From Gonapodya sp. JEL0774 (lineage: Eukaryota; Monoblepharomycota; Monoblepharidomycetes; Monoblepharidales; Gonapodyaceae), in NCBI GenBank assembly GCA_027604505.1, contig JADIIX010000041.1, positions 89,881-153,880 on the forward strand: a DNA stretch of 64,000 bases. The letters are read 5' to 3'. Shown in pieces: positions 59,775-64,000 of this stretch; positions within the stretch are counted from its first letter, which is position 1, and the number at the start of each line of letters is the position of its first letter. The notes under the pieces were generated by a model. The model ran no database searches. It saw nothing but the letters and a program-made list of their open reading frames with translations, and had not been told where the DNA came from. The translations under genes were made by a program, and so were the position numbers.

Positions 59775-62193
59775 ATTTCTCATTGACACACCCAGGACAC
59801 CGCATCTCGAACTGTTTGGTCGTCCTGGGGGACCCCTCGGGTTGCGCCAGGTGGGCCGCCACCACGTCGGCCATGGCGCGGACGAACAGGGGACTATCGT
59901 TGAGGGATTCGGCGCGGGTGAAGTGGGTGATGCCGGCCTTGGGGAGGGGGGGAAGGACGAAGGGGGCCGTGGGGGATGTGCAAACAGGAGGGGCACGGCA
60001 CGGCAACGGCGCGGGTGGTGTGGGTCAGTAAAATAAAGGAAGTCGAACAAAGACCCCGCTTCGCACAGACGAGAGCCACCGTGACCAGCGCCACACAATA
60101 GACACAGACGAGCCAGCGTGACACATGCCACAAAACAGAGACACCGAGGGGTGCACCCCTGCATGATCACGGTACACAAACAGACCAACCTCGCCGAAAC
60201 CCCCCCCCCCCCCCCCCCCCCTCACAGCGAACCAACCTCCTTCGCCACATGCCCATACTCCAAATCCAACTCGAACAACGTCTCGATATGATCCGACGTG
60301 AAGGCGATCGGCACCACCACGACCTCCTTGTGTCCCTTTTTCCCCAACGCCTCTATCGTGCTCTTGGTATCTGGCGTCAACCACCTCGAGGGCCCCACTT
60401 TACTCTGCCATGCAAGGCGGTACGGGTTTGAGTGGCCCAGCTTGTCCATGACGGCGTGCACGGTGGCGGCGACTTCGGCAGAGTAGGGGTCGCCGCGGCC
60501 GACCACGGAGAGGGGGAGGGAGTGCGCTGAGAACAGGAGGACGACGCGGGAGCGGACAGAGGGGGGGAAGGTGGCCAGGCGGGTGCGGACGCGGTCGGCG
60601 AAGGCCTGGAAACGGGAGGGGCGGGAGGGTGTGTGGAGGCGTGGGGGGACATGGAGGGTTGTCGGCAGGGCCGTCAAGGGGAGGAGGATGAAAGTGTTGG
60701 TCAGCATTGGACGTCAAGACTGGCCGAGCGGCATGGGAGAGGTGGTGGGCCGCGGCGACCCATACTCTGCCGAAGTTATGGACAAGCTGGCACACACACA
60801 CAACACACACACACCCTCTCTCATCTCTCATCTCTCTCTGTCATCATCACCCCACCTCGATCAACCCCGGATGCGTGGGCCACCTATCGATCACACTCCA
60901 CTTGACGTTGCCCATACCCGTTCCCGCACCCGTTCCCGCTCCGGCTCCGGCTCCGATCCCTGCTCCAATCCCTGCTCCTGCTCCTGCTCCCGCACTCTTT
61001 CCTCCCTTGATCATCCCCGCCAACTCGTTCAGACTCGACCCCGTCGTGGAACACGAGTACTGCGGGTACTGCGAAAACGCCACGGCCCGGGTCACCCCGT
61101 CACGCGCCATGGCCGAAAGAGCGGTCGAGAGAAAGGGCGGGGCGTAGCGGAAGGCCACGTAGTGGCGGTGGGGGGCTGAAGGGGGCGGGACGGGGCGGGG
61201 CGGGGCGGGGCGGGGCAGGGAGGGAGGGAGGGAGGGAGGGAGGTGGGTGAGCTCAAGTCGGATGGACCAATGGGTCGATTGGTCGATATGGTCCATCCAC
61301 AAGTCCGATGGACCAATGGGTCCACATGGTCCAACCACAAGTCAATGGGTCACTTGGTCCATGTGGTCCATCCACAAGTCAATGGGTCACTTGGTCCATA
61401 TGGTCCATAATAGTCCGATAGACCCCAGGGTCAATCGGTCCATATGGACCGCAAAGTTCAATCGCCTCCGGCAGGGTCAATTGGTCCATATGGGCCTCAC
61501 CGGCCCATATGGACCGCAGAATTCATTCGCCTCCGGCGGACTCTGCCCGTCGCTGGCGCTTGGGCGGGGCCGGCCTCCGGTTCGCTTCGCTCACCTCCGG
61601 CCGGCTCGGGACTCACCCGTCTCAGGACTGATCTGATCCAATATCTTGACCATTTCCAGGCCCTGCTTCTCAGTCCACATGCCGATAGGACTTCCACCCC
61701 CAATCTGGGCGTACTGTTCCGCGACCTTGGGAGCGCGCCTTCTGGCAATAAAGGGAGCCAACAAGGACTGAAAGGGTAAGGGGATGAGGTCCTTGTCGGA
61801 GAAGAGGTTGAGGAGGAAAGGGTGGACGAGGTCGAGGGAAGGAGGGCCGCCCATGTTCATGAGGACGATTGCGGTTGGGCTTGTTTTGAATAGGAACGGG
61901 GGATGGGGGGAAGTTGGGTTGGGTGGTGTGTGGTGGAGGAGGAGGGAGAGGGAATTGGGGAAGGGGAGGGGAATGAATCGGAGTCCAGAAAGAAAGAAGA
62001 GAAAAAAAAGCAAAGCAACGTACGGTTTTGAATGAGCATTTGAAGAAGCGGCAGTTGCTGAGAGGGCGGGAGAGGGGGGAGAGAAGGGGAGCGGGGATGA
62101 GCGGTTAAGAAGAATGGGAGAGCACAGAAGAGGGGAACGGAAGATACCGAGAGAGCGGGAGAAGGAGGAGAAGAGAGAGCGAGAGCGCGACAT
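59775..62193 (-). CDS. Ferrochelatase, mitochondrial
   Basis: Inserts Fe(II) into protoporphyrin IX, the last step of haem synthesis, on the matrix face of the inner membrane. ATG at 62193 begins a Ser/Arg-rich presequence ([20 protein letters not shown]). Then [105 protein letters not shown] (active-site His), [37 protein letters not shown] and [30 protein letters not shown] carries the spaced cysteines of the [2Fe-2S] cluster, but a donor-like GTAAG interrupts the last cysteine codon. Introns: ~61861-62025, 61176-61616, ~60604-60858, ~59942-60225. Oddities: a Gly-Ala repeat insert (~60910-61010), palindromic repeats and an inverted exon copy in introns. Confidence 0.93.
60188..60224. repeat. 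Poly-C tract in ferrochelatase intron
   Basis: An almost pure run of about 20 C (read G in the transcript) just inside the 5' end of the ferrochelatase intron at ~59942-60225. Its length is probably unreliable in any assembly. Confidence 0.8.
60742..60790 (+). repeat. Inverted partial copy of ferrochelatase exon
   Basis: Plus-strand sequence that encodes [16 protein letters not shown], the same residues as the minus-strand ferrochelatase exon at 60437-60506, with two substitutions and a deletion of about 21-22 bases (the part for AATVHAV). It lies in the ferrochelatase intron ~60604-60858, so the two arms form an imperfect inverted repeat with ~235 bases between. Confidence 0.85.
61181..61244 (+). 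repeat. G-rich (GGGGC)n and (GGGA)n simple repeat
   Basis: Tandem GGGGC units followed by six GGGA units on the plus strand. In the ferrochelatase transcript this is the pyrimidine tract just before the 3' splice site at ~61176. Plus strand is G-quadruplex-prone. Confidence 0.85.
61258..61457. repeat. 37-46 bp minisatellite in ferrochelatase intron
   Basis: Four or more imperfect tandem units, each built from GATGGACCAATGGGTC, TGGTCCATATGGTCCAT-like and CCACAAGTC blocks. All units are variants of the palindrome GGTCCATATGGACC. Lies in intron 61176-61616. Confidence 0.8.
61477..61610. repeat. Palindromic hairpin repeat, copy 1
   Basis: Begins with a perfect 14-bp inverted repeat (arms GGTCCATATGGGCC and GGCCCATATGGACC, loop of 5) at about 61484-61516, followed by GCAGAATTCATTCGCCTCCG and a GC-rich tail with further palindromes (CCTCCGG..CCGG, TTCGCTTCGCTCACC). 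A near-identical, inverted copy sits at 62948-63085. It could be a non-autonomous mobile element. Confidence 0.75.
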
Positions 62194-62353
62194 GGCGGGT
62201 GGGGGATGGGATGGTGGGGATGGGTTGAGAGGGTTTGTGTGGTGTGGGATGAGGAGGTGCGAGGTCGCATCGGAAGTGGTCCGTGCACACTGCGCTGTGG
62301 TCACCCACCCCACCACCAACCGCGACCAAACCGACCACCCCCCGAACGAACAG
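62194..62353. promoter_or_regulatory. Short bidirectional promoter (ferrochelatase / RPB12)
   Basis: About 160 bases between divergent ATGs at 62193 and 62354. No TATA box seen. Confidence 0.5.
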
Positions 62354-63274
62354 ATGGACCAAGGCGGACGTCGACAGCAGAACGACCCCGTGCTCTATGT
62401 CTGTGGTGGTGTGTACTCTCCCTATCTCCCTCCCGTCCCTCCCTCCCTCCCTCGGCCCTCCTCCCCTCTTCTTCTTCCCTCTTTCCCATCTTCTGATCCT
62501 CCTTCCTCGTATCCCTCCCCTCCCCCCGCACCCAACACTCTCCCCCGCCATTCCCTCTTGTGTCTAGAATGCGGTATGCTCCCTCTTTTCTTCTATCTTT
62601 TTTCTTCCTGTCTCCACCTCACTCCCCCGCTCTCCTCTCCTCATCCCCCTCCCCCTCCCACCACTCTCCCAGGCGCTGACAACGAGGTCAAGCAAAAGGA
62701 ACCAATCCGTTGCACAAACTGCGGTTACAGGTCTCTACCCCTCCCTCTTTGATCCTCCCGTTTTCCTCTCTCCACTTCATCGTTCCTTTCCCCCTCACCA
62801 CTCCCTCTTCTCCTTCTCTCCCTCCTTTACTTTGACCCTACGTGGCACCGACCCCTCCCCACCCTACCCTCTCCAACCTCTTTAGAATCATGTACAAGAA
62901 GCGTACCAAGCGCAGTGAGTGTGGATGGGGGGTGGGGGTGTGGGAGGGAGGCAGTCCGCCGGAGGCGAATGAATTCTGCGGTCCATATGGGCCTCACGGG
63001 CCCATATGGACCAATTGACCCTTTGGATTTTCATGCCTCTCCCGACCGAACGGAGGCAGTCTGCCGGAGGCGAATGAATTCTGCGGGGGGCGCGGGAGCA
63101 GCCGCGCAGTTCTTAAGCCAGCTCTTAAGGGAACCAGTCGCACACGTCTTGCCCCCTCCACACCTCCCGTGCCCACCGTGTTCCTCGTTGTCCATACCCA
63201 CCCCACCCCACCCCACCCTACCCTTCCCCTTCCCTCACCACCCCACTGCAGTGGTCCAATTCGAGGCTCGATGA
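62354..63274 (+). CDS. POLR2K: RNA polymerases I, II and III subunit RPB12 (RPC10)
   Basis: Smallest common subunit of nuclear RNA polymerases. Spliced protein is 56 residues: [56 protein letters not shown]. The zinc-ribbon cysteines (CGEC and CTNC) are intact, and [10 protein letters not shown] is the family's invariant block. Exons: 62354-62408, 62568-62573, 62673-62730, 62886-62914 and 63252-63274. The second exon has only 6 nt, yet the coding length closes exactly (171 nt). The last intron (62915-63251) carries the palindromic repeat found in ferrochelatase. Confidence 0.93.
62948..63085. repeat. Palindromic hairpin repeat, copy 2 (inverted)
   Basis: The reverse complement of the ferrochelatase-intron repeat: GGCAGTCCGCCGGAGGCGAA, TGAATTCTGC, then the 14-bp-arm hairpin (62981-63013) and CAATTGACC. 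A second CCGCCGGAGGCGAATGAATT-like unit starts at ~63053 after ~40 bases. Located in RPB12 intron 4. Confidence 0.75.
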
Positions 63275-64000
63275 TGATGGAATGATGGAATGATGGACGG
63301 TAGACGGGTGGACGGGGAACCGCGGACGGTCCCATGGAACCACGGTGCATTCTCCGACATCCCCCATCCATGGCGCCCCATCACGCATCTCGCATTATTC
63401 TTTTCACCTTTTCCGGACCCCGACCGACCTCGTGGTACGAGTGGCTTTCGTACCCTTCCTAACCTACCCTCGACTCCCTCGCCTTTCACCCAACACAACC
63501 ACCATACCCAGTAACCAGTTTCAGTTGCAGTTTGGGCCCGACGGTCGAGTTCAATTCGATTGAACGGAATCCACTCCAAACCAAAATAAAAAACTCTACA
63601 AAACATAAAACACAAAATACAAAATACAAAAACACAACAAAAAAAATATTTTTCATTCTCACCGTGCATCTGTCGTTTCGCATATCGTGTCATGTCGTGC
63701 CGACATGACGGACCCGGTCCGTCCGGTCCCATTCCCGGTCCAACCACGCCACCCGTTCCTACCGCCTCGCCTCGAACCGGATTGTGGCGGTAACCAGATA
63801 CCAGGTAACAGTTTGCACCGCTTGGGCTGGCCCTCTTTGGGGTTTTGTTGCTGGTGTGCACCGTGCATTGGTGGGGGGGGGGGGGGGGGAAAAAGGATCC
63901 CTAGTCCCCCGAACATAACCAACAACGGACCACACCCAGCGGCCGGAAATCCCCCACCCTACACCCCCCCCCCCCCAAGCCCCCCAGGCACGCCCAACGA
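63275..64000. other. Right edge, 3' region of RPB12, G/C homopolymers
   Basis: No gene recognised. An A-rich stretch (63580-63650) may hold polyadenylation signals. G run of ~18 at 63872-63889 and C run of ~11 near 63966. A GATGATGGAATGATGGAATG short repeat follows the RPB12 stop. Confidence 0.4.

Noticed and set aside
60571-61179. Plus-strand frame containing [12 protein letters not shown]
   Set aside because: It is the inverted exon copy plus low-complexity sequence in the ferrochelatase intron, with no start or domain of its own.
1-64000. tRNA genes, rRNA, CRISPR arrays, transposase or reverse transcriptase genes
   Set aside because: None found on either strand by motif reading; a tRNA covariance search would be needed to exclude a tRNA with certainty.

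Overview
The window is nuclear DNA of an intron-dense eukaryote, most likely a zoosporic (flagellated) fungus close to the chytrids. The reasons are: compact gene spacing, mostly short GT-AG introns, fungal-type gene content, and a flagellar gene (dynein regulatory complex subunit 7 at 40.2-44.1 kb) that non-flagellated fungi lack. The lineage is inferred from gene content. Exon joins were read by eye from splice sites and family alignments recalled from knowledge, so ends marked approximate should be checked with RNA data.

Layout. 0.5-3.9 kb (-): PP2A B''-type regulatory subunit. 4.8-5.2 kb (+): small one-pass membrane protein. 6.1-11.2 kb (+): large Gln/Ser/Pro-rich protein of unknown role. 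12.3-19.9 kb (+): LRR protein with a RhoGEF (DH) and PH-like module. 20.3-27.1 kb (+): very long kinesin-4-type motor. 27.4-29.0 kb (+): secretory small heat-shock protein with an LEA-like tail built from symmetric exons. 29.3-33.1 kb (-): Pin4 parvulin, electron transfer flavoprotein beta, and a TMEM70/TMEM186-like mitochondrial protein in tandem. 33.2-36.8 kb (+): HAD phosphatase and CCDC47. 36.8-40.0 kb (-): mitochondrial PPR protein. 40.2-44.1 kb (+): DRC7. 44.3-46.5 kb (-): CstF-64. 46.6-50.0 kb (+): cytoplasmic dynein intermediate chain. 50.6-54.5 kb (-): BAG6-like ubiquitin-domain protein. 54.8-56.9 kb (-): an adenylate-kinase-like gene with a broken frame and an unrecognised gene. 57.6-59.3 kb (+): RING/TRAF-zinc-finger protein. 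59.8-62.2 kb (-): ferrochelatase. 62.4-63.3 kb (+): RNA polymerase subunit RPB12. No tRNA, rRNA, CRISPR array or intact transposon was seen.

Themes. Several genes serve microtubules and the flagellum (DRC7, dynein intermediate chain, kinesin-4). Several others are mitochondrial (ETF-beta, TMEM70-like, PPR, ferrochelatase). Divergent pairs share very short promoters: DRC7/PPR, CstF-64/dynein IC, HAD/TMEM70-like and ferrochelatase/RPB12. The most unusual material is: microexons of 6, 12 and 21 nt; the 33-nt exon modules of the heat-shock protein; an inverted, deleted copy of a ferrochelatase exon inside a ferrochelatase intron; and a family of palindromic repeats in the introns of ferrochelatase and RPB12. 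The last 11 kb is also rich in long C or G homopolymers.
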